Source: G963668605 sp963793625
GTDB taxonomy: Bacteria > Acidobacteriota > Terriglobia > Bryobacterales > Bryobacteraceae
Reading direction: 5' to 3'
Assembly: GCA_963793625.1 (NCBI GenBank)
Contig: CAWCAT010000020.1
Span: 62,001 to 126,000 of the forward strand
DNA length: 64,000 nucleotides
Part shown: positions 42,384-52,305 of the stretch, piece by piece
Position numbering within the stretch: the first letter of the stretch is position 1
How the letters are laid out: each line of letters starts with the position of its first letter
Notes under the pieces: model-generated
What the model was told of the DNA's origin: nothing
Databases searched by the model: none
What the model saw: the letters and a program-made list of their open reading frames with translations, nothing else
Program-made: the position numbers and the translations under genes

Positions 42384-42453
42384 GTGGACTTAACGGACTT
42401 AAAAATCCTGAAGGCCACCAGCGGGGATAACAAACCGGCTGGTGGCCTTTTTC
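42374..42453 (+). promoter_or_regulatory. Transcription attenuator of ilvBNC-cimA
   Basis: The terminator stem is AAGGCCACCAGC (42411-42422) with GCTGGTGGCCTT (42438-42449), 12 pairs, followed by TTTTTC. The competing pair is CCCCGCT (42374-42380) with AGCGGGG (42420-42426), which shares the terminator's first arm and loop. A third copy, GGCCACCAG at 42305-42313 in the leader peptide, can also pair with the second arm. These mutually exclusive helices and the Ile/Val-rich leader give a complete attenuation device in which low charged Ile/Val tRNA lets transcription continue into ilvB. Confidence 0.75.
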
Positions 42454-42546
42454 GTTGTTACGCGCCTGTTTCCCAAACTCGAGGTCGGCGCGACCAGAGC
42501 TGTTAATGGCACCAGTCCAAATCTCTGTACGGAAGGTAAATTCTCG

Positions 42547-44284
42547 ATGTCAACCCTGATGAGTGGCGCGAAAATGTTGCTCGAATGTCTGACCCGCGAA
42601 GGCGTCGACTGCATGTTCGGATACCCCGGCGGTGTCACGCTGCCGTTCTACGACGCGCTCTACGAAAACCCAATTCGCCACGTACTCGTGCGCCATGAGC
42701 AGAATGCCTGCTTCGCCGCCGAAGGTTACGCACGCTCCACTGGCAAGGTCGGCGTCTGCTGCGCCACCTCCGGCCCCGGCGCCACCAACCTCGTCACCGC
42801 GCTGGTCGACGCCCTGATGGACTCCATCCCCGTCGTCGCGCTCACCGGCCAGGTCACCAGCAAGCTCATCGGCAGCGATGCCTTCCAGGAAGCCGACACC
42901 TTCGGCATCACCCGCTCCTGCACCAAGCACAACTACCTCGTCAAGAGCGTGCACGATCTGCCCCAGATCATCCACGAAGCCTTCTATCTGGCCTCCAGCG
43001 GCCGTCCCGGCCCCGTCCTCGTCGACATCCCTAAGGACGTCTTCCAGGCCCAGGCCCACTACTCGCCCGTCAGCTCCATCCACCTGCCCGGCTACAAGAT
43101 CTACACCGAAGGCCACACCGGCCAGATCCGTCGCGCCGCGCAGATGATGTGGCAAGCCAAGCGGCCCTTCATCTACGCTGGTGGCGGCATCATCGCTGCC
43201 GGCGCCTCGGCCGAATTGACCGATCTTGGCTGAAACTCTCGATGCCCCGGCCGTCTGCACGCTGATGGGCCTCGGCGGACTCTCTTCCACCCATCCGAAT
43301 TTCATCAGCATGCCCGGCATGCACGGCAGCTATGCGGCGAACATGGGTATGACCGGCTGCGATCTGCTGATCGCCGTCGGCGTCCGCTTTGATGACCGCG
43401 TCACCGGCCGCCTGGCCTCTTTCGCGCCCCACGCCAAGAGTCATCCACGTCGACATCGATCCCGCGGAAATCGGCAAAAACCGCGCCGCGGATCTCCCCA
43501 TCGTCGGCGACTGCAAACGCGTGATCGCACGCATCAACGAAGTGCTCAAGGAACTCAAGCCCACCGAAGCCGAAGCCAACGCGACTGACCGCAATGCTCT
43601 GGTGGGGTCAGATCCGCGAGTGGCAGAGACAGCACCCCTTCAACGTGCCGGTCTCCGACCACTGAGATCAAGCCGCAGCACCTCATGAAGGAAATCGACC
43701 GCATCTCCGACGGCGAAGGCATCGTCTGCTACCGACGTCGGCCAGCACCAGATGTGGGCCGCGCAGTTCATCCGCTTCAATCGATCCGCGCCTCTGGCTT
43801 ACCTCCGGCGGCCTCGGCTCCATGGGCTTCGGACTGCCTGCCGCCATCGGCGCAGCCTTCGCGCATCCCGATAAGACGGTCTTCGCCATCTGCGGCGACG
43901 GCGGCTTCCAGATGTCCATCCCGGAACTCGCCACCCTCGCCAATCACGGCCTCAACGTCAAGCTCATCGTCATGAACAATGGCTACCTCGGGATGGTCCG
44001 CCAGTGGCAGGAACTCTTCTACAACAACCGCCTCTCCTCGGTCGAACTCGAGCACGTTCCCGGATGCCGAAAAGCTCGCGGGCGCTTATGGATTCACCGG
44101 CCGCACAATCGAGAATCCAGCCGACCTCGCACCGGCCCTCGCCGCGGCTTGCGCGGAACCCGGACCTTATCTGCTCAACGTCAAGGTCTCGTCTTTCGAG
44201 AATGTCTATCCGATGGTTCCCGCCGGCGCGGCCATCAACGAAATGGTGCTTGAACAGCCCCAGCCAGTGGCGGTTCCGAAATAG
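42547..44284 (+). CDS. ilvB: Acetolactate synthase large subunit, seven single-base insertions
   Basis: The thiamine-diphosphate enzyme that makes acetolactate and acetohydroxybutyrate for Val, Leu and Ile. The start has MFGYPGGVTLPFYDAL, HEQNACFAAEGYARSTG and TSGPGATNLVTALVDALMDS. Later come VTGRLASFAPHA, HVDIDPAEIGKN, GSMGFGLPAAIGAAFAHP and the cofactor motif GDGGFQMSIPELATL. The frame changes near 43229, 43439, 43599, 43660, 43727, 43785 and 44063. Each is one extra base; removing seven gives 1731 bases and 576 residues, the normal length. Conservation holds across every junction, so I read these as sequence errors. Confidence 0.85.
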
Positions 44285-44302
44285 GTAGTCCAGAGGAAAA
44301 CA

Positions 44303-44842
44303 ATGCTTCAGATCATTTCTCTTCTAGTCGAAAACAAGCCCGGCGCGCTCATGCGCATCACCGGTCTGCTCAGCGCGCGCGGCTATAACATCGAGAGCCT
44401 CACAGTCGCCCGCACGCTCGATCCCACGCTCTCCCGCATGACCATCGTGGTCGACGTCGATGCCACTCTGCGCCGCCAGGTCATCAAGCAGATGAACAAG
44501 CTGATCAATGTCCTGCAGGCCAGCGACATGACGGAAGAACCAGCCGTCTGCCGTGAGATGGTTCTACTGCGCGTTCGTTCTCAGCAGGAAACCAGAACCG
44601 CTATCCTGAAGGAAGCCGAGATTTTCTCGGCCCGCGTCGTCGATTCTTCCGTCGAGGGGTTCGCTCTCGAATGCACCGGCGATCCCGAAAAGTTAGACGA
44701 ATTCATCGACGTCATGCGCAGTTACGGCGACATTGAGGTGACTCGCTCCGGCATGGTTGCCGTCGCACTCGAACCTAAAAAACTGCGCCTTGCCAGCCCC
44801 ATTCCGGCCGGCGCCGGAAAAATGAAACCAACGGAGTTCTGA
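44303..44842 (+). CDS. ilvN: Acetolactate synthase small regulatory subunit
   Basis: A 179-residue intact subunit. The N-terminal ACT domain reads ISLLVENKPGALMRITGLLS then RGYNIESLTVARTLDPTLSR, the valine-binding region. The second half (REMVLLRVRSQQETRTAILK, then LDEFIDVMRSYGDIEVTRSG) is the ALS_ss C-terminal domain. It activates IlvB and gives feedback inhibition by valine. It begins 19 bases after ilvB and its stop is followed directly by the ilvC ATG (TGAATG). It carries no frameshift although both neighbours do. Confidence 0.93.
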   Translation: MLQIISLLVENKPGALMRITGLLSARGYNIESLTVARTLDPTLSRMTIVVDVDATLRRQVIKQMNKLINVLQASDMTEEPAVCREMVLLRVRSQQETRTAILKEAEIFSARVVDSSVEGFALECTGDPEKLDEFIDVMRSYGDIEVTRSGMVAVALEPKKLRLASPIPAGAGKMKPTEF

Positions 44843-45863
44843 ATGGCTAAACGATACTACGAAAAAGACGGAGATCTCAGCTTCCTGAAAGGTCAGACTG
44901 TTGCCATCATCGGCTATGGCAGCCAGGGTCACGCCCACGCGCTCAACTTGCGCGATTCCGGCGTCAACGTGGTCGTCGCCTGTATCCGGGCAGCAACAGC
45001 TGGACGAAGGCTGAGGCCGCTGGCCTCAAGGTGATGACTGCCGCTGATGCCTCAAAGGCCGGCAACAGTCATCATGATCCTGGTCCCGGACCACATTCAG
45101 GCTATATCTATACGACCGAGATCGCCCCGGGCATGACCAAGGGCAAGACCCTCATGTTCGCTCACGGCTTCAACATTCACTTCGGCGGAATCGTTCGCGC
45201 CGGCGGATGTCGATGTCATCCATGTGCGCTCCGAAGGCTCCCGGCCATCGCGTTCGTGAACTGTTCACCGAAGGCGTCGGCGTACCCGCGCTCGTAGCCG
45301 TCCACCAGGACGCCTCCGGCAACGCACTGAACAAAGCGCCTGGCTTATGCCCTCGCGCTCGGTTGCCTCAAGGCCGGCGTGATCCAGACCTCTTTCAAGG
45401 AAGAGACCGAAAGTGATCTCTTCGGCGAGCAGGCTGTGCTCTGCGGCGGCGTCAGCGAACTCATCCGCGCTGGTTTTGAAACCCTGTCGGCAGCCGGCTA
45501 CGATCCCGAAATCGCCTACTTCGAGTGCCTCCACGAACTCAAGCTCATCGTCGACCTCATTCAGGAAGGCGGCCTCGCTTACATGCGCTACTCCGTTTCC
45601 GACACCGCGGAATACGGCGACTACACGCGCGGTCCGCGCATCATCAGCAGCAGACCCGCGAAGAGATGCGCAAAATCCTCTCGGAAATTCAGTCCGGCGA
45701 ATTCGCCCGCGATTGGATCAATGAGAACAAGACCGGCCGCAAGAACTTCATCGCCATGCGCGAAGCCGCCAAAGATCAGCCCATCGAAACAGTCGGCCGC
45801 GAACTCCGCGAAATGATGACATTCTTGAAGAAGAAGAAGGAAGTAGGCGTTCCGCAGGAATAG
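44843..45863 (+). CDS. ilvC: Ketol-acid reductoisomerase, several indels
   Basis: The start MAKRYYEKDGDLSFLKG and IIGYGSQGHAHALNLRDSG (NADPH-binding loop) are clear, followed by APGMTKGKTLMFAHGFNIHF, KAPGHRVRELFTEGVGVPAL, EETESDLFGEQAVLCGG and RYSVSDTAEYGDYT. The last two contain the magnesium-binding acidic residues. About seven single-base insertions and deletions (near 44981, 45063, 45105, 45205, 45219, 45345 and 45656) break the frame. Correcting them gives about 339 residues, the normal class I length. It isomerises and reduces acetolactate to dihydroxyisovalerate. Confidence 0.8.
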
Positions 45864-45920
45864 CGGAACAGTGTTTACGTGTGGGCCGGTGCAATCAGCC
45901 CGGCCCTGGAGATCAGATCA

Positions 45921-47532
45921 ATGAAAATCTTTACCTTCGACACCACCCTCAGAGACGGCACGCAGGGCGAAGCCATCTCGTTCTCGGTTGACGACAAGCT
46001 CCTGATTGCCCACAAGCTCGACGAGCTCGGTATTGACTACATTGAGGGCGGCTGGCCCGGCTCCAACCCGAAGGATAAGGAATTTTTCGCCCGCGCGCGC
46101 GACGGCAAATTGAAACACGCCCGGCTCACCGCGTTCGGCTCCACGCGCTTCGCCAAGAATCCGGTCGATCGCGATCCCAACGTGCGCCAACTCGTCGAGG
46201 CCGGCACGCCCACGGTCGCCATCTTTGGCAAGAGCTGGGATCTGCACACAAAACGCGCACTCGGCATCACTGAAGAAGAGAACATCAAGCTGATCTCCGA
46301 AACCGTGAAGTACCTGAAGGATCACGGCAAGGAAGTCGTCTATGACGCCGAGCACTTCTTCGACGGCTACAACTCTAACCCCGATTTCGCGCATGCGTAC
46401 GCTCGAAGCCGCCAAGATCATCGCGGCGCCGACGTGCTCTGCCTCTGCGATACGAACGGCGGCATGCCCACCTAGCCGACTCATCGAAATCGTCTCCGAA
46501 GTTCGCAAGCGTTTCGATGGCGTCATCGGCGCACACTGCCACAACGATTCGGATGTCGCAGTGGCGAACACGATCGCCGCGGTCGAAGCCGGTTGCACAC
46601 ACGTCCAGGGCTGTATGAACGGCTATGGCGAGCGCTGCGGAAATGCCAATCTGGCTTCCGTCATCGCGAATCTCGAACTGAAACTCGGCCACAGCACGAT
46701 CGGTCCCGAGAAGCTCGAGATGCTCACGTCGGCCTGCCGCTACATCGCAGAACTCGCTAATCTGCCGTTCCCCGGCAATCAGCCGTATGTCGGCCACAGC
46801 GCATTCGCCCACAAGGGCGGCGTTCACGTTGCCGCCGTACTCCGCGACGCAGCCACCTACGAACACGTCAAACCGGAAGTCGTCGGCAACACACAGCGTG
46901 TCCTGCTGAGTGATCTTTCCGGACGCGGCAACATCGTTTACAAACTCGAGCAGCACGGGCTCGGCACACTCAACGACGAGTCCCGCCGCGAACTTCTGGA
47001 ACGCATCAAGCACATGGAATTCATGGGCTACGAACTCGAAGCCGCCGAAGGAACGTTTGAACTCCTCGTCCGCGAAGCTCTCCGCCCTAACGTGCATTTC
47101 TTTGAGGTGGTCAGTCTCGAAGTAAACACCAAGGTCATCGGTAACAAGCAATCGCAGACCACTGCGACAGTAACCATCAAAGCTCAGGATGGAGTTCATT
47201 CCGCAACCGCATCAGGACACGGTCCGGTAAACGCGCTCGATCTCTGTTTGCGCCAGTGCCTTTCCTCGCTCTATCCCGGCATCTCCAACGTCAAGCTCAC
47301 CGACTATAAAGTCCGCGTGCTCGATTCTAAAAAGAGCACAGCCGCCAAGGTTCGCGTACTCGTCGAATGGACGGACCACACTCGTAGCTGGGCCACCGTG
47401 GGTGTCAGCGAAAACGTGATCGAGGCAAGCTGGAAAGCGCTCGTCGATGCAATCCGCCTCGAACTCATGCGCCTCACCGACGCCGATGCGTCCATCGAAA
47501 AGCGCGTCGAGGATTACTCCTGGGGCGTCTAG
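45921..47532 (+). CDS. cimA: (R)-citramalate synthase, three indels
   Basis: The HMGL-like TIM barrel begins FDTTLRDGTQGEAISFSVDD and continues with YIEGGWPGSNPKDKEFF, HCHNDSDVAVANTIAAVEAG and VQGCMNGYGERCGNANLASV. The C-terminal LeuA allosteric domain (residues about 390-530) is present. The GWPGSNPKD pattern and length (536 residues after correction) fit CimA, which condenses pyruvate and acetyl-CoA to citramalate for isoleucine, rather than LeuA or homocitrate synthase. Three shifts near 46391, 46425 and 46474 net to one extra base. The gene follows ilvC by 57 bases and so shares the attenuator. Confidence 0.82.
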
Positions 47533-47558
47533 CCTACGCTTTGCTAACCTAGTCTTTG

Positions 47559-48110
47559 ATGCGCCTCTTCTTCTCACAACGCATCCCGGACTTCCAACGA
47601 GTATTGATTGTCGAAAGCGGCTCGCGCGAGCTACTGGATAATCTGCTGCCCGGGCTTCACGAAACTTACGGCGAGCAACTGGTCGTCGATCTTGCCACCT
47701 GCTACGCCGGCGAGCCCAAAGGATTTTGTCCGGAACGCGGCAAGGTTTATCGTGTCAGCGATTATCCCGATGAACAATCGCGCGCGCGCCTCTACCGCGA
47801 ACTCCGCGCCAATAAGTACCAAATAATCGGCATTATCTGTTCCGGCGAACGCATCATGACAAAGTGGAAGTGGATGCTCGCCTGGCAGGTTCCCGCCAAA
47901 ATTTTCGTGTTAAATGAAAACGGCGATTATTTTTGGGCGGATTACTCCAACTGGCGCACCATATTGGAGTTCTTCGCCTTCCGCAGCGGCATGACCGGCA
48001 CAGGCGCGGTGATGACTCCTGTTCGTCTGTTCCTGTTCCCGTTCACACTGCTCTACTTGTTGATCTATGCCGGATGGGTGAATCTCCGGCGGAAAAAGGT
48101 AAACGCATGA
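47559..48110 (+). CDS. Hypothetical protein with C-terminal membrane segment
   Basis: A 183-residue protein from the ATG at 47559 (MRLFFSQRIPDFQRVLIVES). An N-terminal Rossmann-like part (RVLIVESGSRELLDNLLPGL, then QIIGIICSGERIMTKWKWML) is followed by a hydrophobic segment near the end (FLFPFTLLYLLIYAGWVNL). The first part hints at a nucleotide-sugar or GT-like fold but has no motif I can name. The stop overlaps the quinone oxidoreductase start (ATGA), suggesting coupling. Function unknown. Confidence 0.55.
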   Translation: MRLFFSQRIPDFQRVLIVESGSRELLDNLLPGLHETYGEQLVVDLATCYAGEPKGFCPERGKVYRVSDYPDEQSRARLYRELRANKYQIIGIICSGERIMTKWKWMLAWQVPAKIFVLNENGDYFWADYSNWRTILEFFAFRSGMTGTGAVMTPVRLFLFPFTLLYLLIYAGWVNLRRKKVNA

Positions 48111-49075
48111 AAGCCATTCTTGTTCATGAAGTCGGTGGCCCTGAGAAAATGCAGTTGGCCGACGTCCCCGTTCCCGAACCACGCGCTGGACATGCGGTCG
48201 TCAAGCTAGCCGCTATCGGCGTCAACTTCATCGACATCTACCATCGCACCGGACTCTATCCCCTGGCCACTCCTATCGCGATCGGCATGGAAGGAGCAGG
48301 AACGGTCGAATCTGTTGGCCCGGACGTGACCGACCTCGCACCCGGAGATCGTGTCGCCTACGCGATGGCTCGCGGCTCTTATGCTGAGTATCAAGAAGTG
48401 CCCGCCCGCCAACTCGTCAAGCTGCCGGACTCTGTCGATTTCAACACCGGCGCAGCCGCCATGCTGCAGGGCATGACTGCGCACTATCTCACGCATTCCA
48501 CATTTCCGCTCGAAGCCGGACAGACAGCGCTGGTCCATGCCGCCGCAGGCGGAGCCGGCCAGTTGATCGTTCAGATGGCAAAGCTGCGCGGCGCAAAAGT
48601 AATCGGAACGGTTGGCAGCGATGCCAAAGTAAGCATTGCGCAAAAACTGGGAGCCGACGAGGTCATCAACTATTCGCAGCAGGATTTTGAAGTCGAAGTA
48701 AAGCGCATCACAGATAACAAGGGCGTCGATGTTGTTTACGATTCCGTAGGCGCCTCTACGTTTGTCAAGAGCCTGAATTCCCTGCGCCCGCGCGGCATGA
48801 TGGTTAGCTTCGGAAACGCCAGCGGACCCGTGCCCGAAATCTCACCACTGCTGCTAGGCAACAAAGGCTCGCTCTACCTCACGCGCCCCAGCCTCGCATA
48901 CTACACCGCCACAAGAGAAGAACTCCTCTGGCGCGCCAACGACGTCCTAAACTGGCTAGCCTCAGGCCAAATCAAGCTCAACATCGAAAAAACATATCCC
49001 CTGGCCGAAGCCGCCCAGGCCCACATCGATCTGGAAAGCCGCAAAACAACAGGCAAACTACTACTGATACCGTAG
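48107..49075 (+). CDS. NADPH:quinone oxidoreductase (zinc-free MDR family)
   Basis: A 322-residue medium-chain dehydrogenase/reductase of the quinone oxidoreductase group. It has MKAILVHEVGGPEKMQLADV, VNFIDIYHRTGLYP, GMEGAGTVESVGPDV and the nucleotide-binding HAAAGGAGQLIVQMAKLRGA followed by ADEVINYSQQDF. The cysteines that bind structural zinc in alcohol dehydrogenases are absent. It would reduce quinones or enones using NADPH. The ATG at 48107 overlaps the preceding stop by four bases; the much longer frame starting at 47933 is a shadow of the upstream gene. Confidence 0.88.
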   Translation: MKAILVHEVGGPEKMQLADVPVPEPRAGHAVVKLAAIGVNFIDIYHRTGLYPLATPIAIGMEGAGTVESVGPDVTDLAPGDRVAYAMARGSYAEYQEVPARQLVKLPDSVDFNTGAAAMLQGMTAHYLTHSTFPLEAGQTALVHAAAGGAGQLIVQMAKLRGAKVIGTVGSDAKVSIAQKLGADEVINYSQQDFEVEVKRITDNKGVDVVYDSVGASTFVKSLNSLRPRGMMVSFGNASGPVPEISPLLLGNKGSLYLTRPSLAYYTATREELLWRANDVLNWLASGQIKLNIEKTYPLAEAAQAHIDLESRKTTGKLLLIP

Positions 49076-49268
49076 TCGAAAGAGGCACGCGCGTAAGCAA
49101 GTGCGTTTCAAGGGAGCCGATATGACAGATCGTGCCGTTGAAACATCGCCACAAATATACGCAAGAATCGCCGGCGTTTTGTACTTGATCATCATAGTCG
49201 GGGGCATATTCGCCGAGGTCTTCGTTCGCGAACGGCTGGTCGTGTCCGGGTACGCTGCGGCGACGGCG

Positions 49269-50351
49269 GAGGATGTAAAACAGATTGTGTAAATGGCCAT
49301 CGAAGGATGGCAATCGACCTCAAACTCATCGACAAGTTACTGGCGGACTACAAGAAGCCAGAAGACATCATTGGCGAAAACGGTCTGCTCAAGCAGTTGA
49401 CCAAAGCGCTGCTGGAGCGCGCCATGCAGGCTGAGATGACCGAGCATCCCGGCTATCAGAAGCACGACCCGGCCGGCAATAACAGCGGCAACTCGCGCAA
49501 CGGCGCGACTACCAAAACGCTGAAGGGCGATTTCGGAGAAGTGCCGCTGGAGACGCCGCGCGATCGCAGCGGCACCTTTGAGCCGCAGATCGTCGGCAAG
49601 GGGCAAACGCGGTTCACAGGCTTCGACGACAAGATCATCTCGATGTACGCGCGGGGCATGAGCACGCGCGAGATCCAGGGCCACCTGGGAGGAGATCTAC
49701 AAAGTCGAGGTGAGTCCGACGTTGATCTCCAACGTCACCGAGGAGGTGATGGAGGAGGTCAAGAACTGGCAGAATCGACCGTTGGATGCCGTTTACCCGA
49801 TCGTGTATTTGGATGCTCTGTACGTGAAAATCCGGGAAGCCGGGCATGTGAGAAACAAAGCGATTTACGTGGCGATTGGCGTCAACATGCAGGGCAACAA
49901 AGAAGTGCTGGGCTTGTGGACGGGCCAGGCCGAAGGAGCGAAATTCTGGCTGCAGGTGCTCACGGAACTGAAGAATCGTGGCGTTGCCGACATCTTCATC
50001 GTCTGTATCGACGGCCTGAAAGGCTTCCCTGAAGCGATTGAGACCGTGTTTCCGCAGGCGCAGGTCCAGTTGTGCATCGTGCATCAGGTGCGGGCTTCGC
50101 TGAACTACGTATCGTGGAAGCAGCGCAAGGCCGTGGCTGCGGATCTGAAGCCGGCCGAGATTTATCGCTTTCGCGTCAGGATTCCTGGACCGAGCGGCGA
50201 GCTGCGCTCGCCATCTCGGAATCCCGGCCCCTGAGTCGGCGCTCGGGTTGCGTCTCCGCAGAGCCCTACCCTCCGCTCAGGTCCGTTCAGTCTACCAGGG
50301 ATAAAACACGAAACAAAGACTGGCTATTTACACAAAACGGTTGACGCGCCC
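49269..50351 (+). mobile_element. Degenerate IS256-family insertion sequence
   Basis: A 1083-base element flanked by the direct repeat CGACGGCG (49261-49268 and 50352-50359). Near both tips TTGTGTAAATGGCCA (left) and its near-copy TTGTGTAAATAGCCA (right, reversed) lie at the same 16-base distance from the ends, giving imperfect terminal repeats of about 31 bases. IS256 elements usually make 8-9 base duplications and are about 1.3 kb. This one is shorter and lacks the 3' part of the transposase, so it cannot move by itself. Confidence 0.8.
49307..50234 (+). pseudogene. IS256-family transposase, frameshifted and truncated
   Basis: The N-terminal MAIDLKLIDKLLADYKKPED and FDDKIISMYARGMSTREIQG, then after one extra G near 49689, VSPTLISNVTEEVMEEVKNW, DAVYPIVYLDALYVKI and FIVCIDGLKGFPEAIETVF. 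Together these are the first two thirds of an IS256 (Transposase_mut) enzyme. The first two catalytic aspartates are visible (YLDALYVK and CIDGLKGF). The last third with the TTNAIE glutamate is missing, and after about 50150 the sequence no longer matches, so the enzyme is inactive. Confidence 0.8.
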
Positions 50352-50931
50352 CGACGGCGCGCAACATCCTGGAGCACGAGCTGCTCTATCGGTTTGGCTT
50401 CGCGGCCGGGATCGTCATCTGCGTGTGCAACATGCCTTTGACGCTCATCTTCTATGAATTCTTCAAGCTGGTGAACAGGAGTCTTTCTTTGCTCATGGCG
50501 TTCTTCATTCTCGTGGCGACCGCTATTGAGAGCGTCAATTTACTCAATCATTTCGCGCCGTTGATCCTTTTGGGGGGCAGGAGCTACTTGAACGTATTCA
50601 CTACAGAACAGCTTCAAGCTCTTGCGTACGTGTCTCTCAGGTTGCAGTCGGCCGGCTACAACATCAGCCTGGCAGTGTTTGGATTCTATTGCCTGGTGAC
50701 CGGATACCTGATTTTCAGGTCAACCTTTCTTCCCCGAATACTCGGCGTGCTGATGGCCACTGACGGTCTGTGCTACCTGACCAACAGTTTCGCTAACTTT
50801 CTTGCACCCGGGTTCGCAGCCGGTCTGTTCCCCTACATTCTGGTGCCCTGCTTCGTTGCGGAACTATCGCTGTGCCTGTGGCTTCTCGTGGTCGGCGTGA
50901 ACGTTCCGAAGTGGGAAGAGAAAGCACGCCA

Positions 50932-52287
50932 CTACTGATCCCCTAGCGCCAGATCAGCGAACGCCTTCACAATCATCGGGGCCGCCTCCGGCCCCATCGA
51001 ATTTACTTCGCCATACAACCGCTTGGGCCGATTCTGCAGCCACGGAGCAACGTTATCCCACTCCACTTTCGGGATAATGTAACCGATCTCATCGTTGGCC
51101 AAGCCGAACAGCATACGATACGGAGCCTTCATCAAATCCTTCTTGATCCCTGCTTCAAACGGCGCATCAGGAAAGTCTGCTCCCTCGTATTTCTGAATGC
51201 CACCCACGCTCAGTTCCGGATACAACTCGCCCGGCAGCAACGCAATTTCAAGCAGCGGTTTTCCACTCTGCCCCAGGCGCATGTACCCGACCGTCGTCGT
51301 CGAAGTCCCATCTGCGTTCGGCTTCTTCCTGCCCTTAAACACCCCGGCTTCCATGGCCATTTTGAACTGCACGTTGTCCATCGGAATCTGGACTGTAGTC
51401 TCACGGTAGGAAAGCGAAGTGATCTCGACCGGTGAAGACTTTTTCACCGCCTCCGCCGCCAGCGCCGCAACGCGCGTTCCAATCAATTCCGCTTTTTCGA
51501 AACTGTTTTCCGGCGCTGCAAGCTTGCTTCCCAACGGCGATTGCATACCACCCACAGCACCATTCACAAACACCGCCGTGCCGCCCAGCAACGCTTCCAA
51601 CCGGGTTCGTAGATAGCCCGAGTAATCCGCTGTGATCAACGTATTTTTCGAGCCCAGCGTCTCCGGATGATTCGCCCAATTCAGCAGGGTGCCGATCGGC
51701 TTGCCTTTCAAATCAGCCGCGAACAAAGCAATCAACTCCGCATCATGCACCACCGGCGGACGCCCGTCATCGATGAACGTGTGCAGTTCCGGTGTATCAA
51801 TCTTCGCCAGCGTAATCTTCGCAGGCTGCAATGACTTCACAGCATCGCGAGCCGCCTCGATTGTCCGGTCAATGACGTACTGGGTGTAAGCCTCATTAAT
51901 GCCGCTCTCGCCCGGCGCTGGACCCCACATGCCCATTGTGTCCGGGCCCTCATGATCGTGCAGCGACGCCACCACCACGCGCGCGCCGGCAACAGCCTTG
52001 CGGATTTTCTCGGTGTCATCGAGAAACAAACCGATGATATCGACACCGCAAATCACGACAGGTTCTTTCACGACCGCAATCGCCATGCAGCGCGCGCTGA
52101 TCTCGTCATGAATTCCCGTCGCAACACGGTTGTTGCCGAAGCCCGCTATATACACGGGTCCGAATTTGGCCAGGTCCGGCGTAATGGAGCGCTGCCCCAC
52201 ACCCACCTTGACCTGTCCGTAGCAAATCACGTTCATGAATAGCAAAGAGGCCGCCAGAACTGGCGGCCTCCCAAGATGAAACTGCAT
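50932..52287 (-). CDS. Secreted neutral/alkaline ceramidase-like hydrolase
   Basis: A 451-residue protein with a Sec signal (MQFHLGRPPVLAASLLFMNV). The early segment KVGVGQRSITPD, then GFGNNRVATGIHDEISARCM, VASLHDHEGPDTMGMWG and LLNWANHPETLGSKNTLITA match the N-terminal part of neutral/alkaline ceramidase-like proteins in which His residues bind zinc. The length is shorter than true ceramidases (about 650), so the C-terminal domain is missing and the substrate is uncertain. It lies 18 bases after the isomerase gene and shares its transcript. Confidence 0.7.
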   Translation of the reverse strand: MQFHLGRPPVLAASLLFMNVICYGQVKVGVGQRSITPDLAKFGPVYIAGFGNNRVATGIHDEISARCMAIAVVKEPVVICGVDIIGLFLDDTEKIRKAVAGARVVVASLHDHEGPDTMGMWGPAPGESGINEAYTQYVIDRTIEAARDAVKSLQPAKITLAKIDTPELHTFIDDGRPPVVHDAELIALFAADLKGKPIGTLLNWANHPETLGSKNTLITADYSGYLRTRLEALLGGTAVFVNGAVGGMQSPLGSKLAAPENSFEKAELIGTRVAALAAEAVKKSSPVEITSLSYRETTVQIPMDNVQFKMAMEAGVFKGRKKPNADGTSTTTVGYMRLGQSGKPLLEIALLPGELYPELSVGGIQKYEGADFPDAPFEAGIKKDLMKAPYRMLFGLANDEIGYIIPKVEWDNVAPWLQNRPKRLYGEVNSMGPEAAPMIVKAFADLALGDQ

Positions 52288-52305
52288 CTTTAGACTCCTA
52301 CGGTC

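Larger units (their letters stand above)
49122..50938 (+). pseudogene. DUF4386-family membrane protein gene, interrupted by IS element
   Basis: The first 49 codons (49122-49268, ARIAGVLYLIIIVGGIFAE) and the last 193 (50360-50938, FGFAAGIVICVCNMPLTL and FLPRILGVLMATDG) belong to one integral membrane protein of the DUF4386 family. Taking out the IS and one copy of the 8-base duplication joins them in frame as a 241-residue protein, the usual length. This restores a full reading frame and shows that the insertion is recent. The protein has about six membrane helices and unknown function. Its 3' end overlaps the convergent ceramidase-like gene by seven bases. Confidence 0.8.

Noticed and set aside
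43225..44065. Programmed frameshifting or real pseudogenisation of ilvB
   Set aside because: Seven insertions with intact flanking conservation and correct final length do not fit either explanation.
47933..48106. Longer N-terminus for the quinone oxidoreductase
   Set aside because: The family begins at MKAILVHE; the extra codons are the upstream gene read in another frame.
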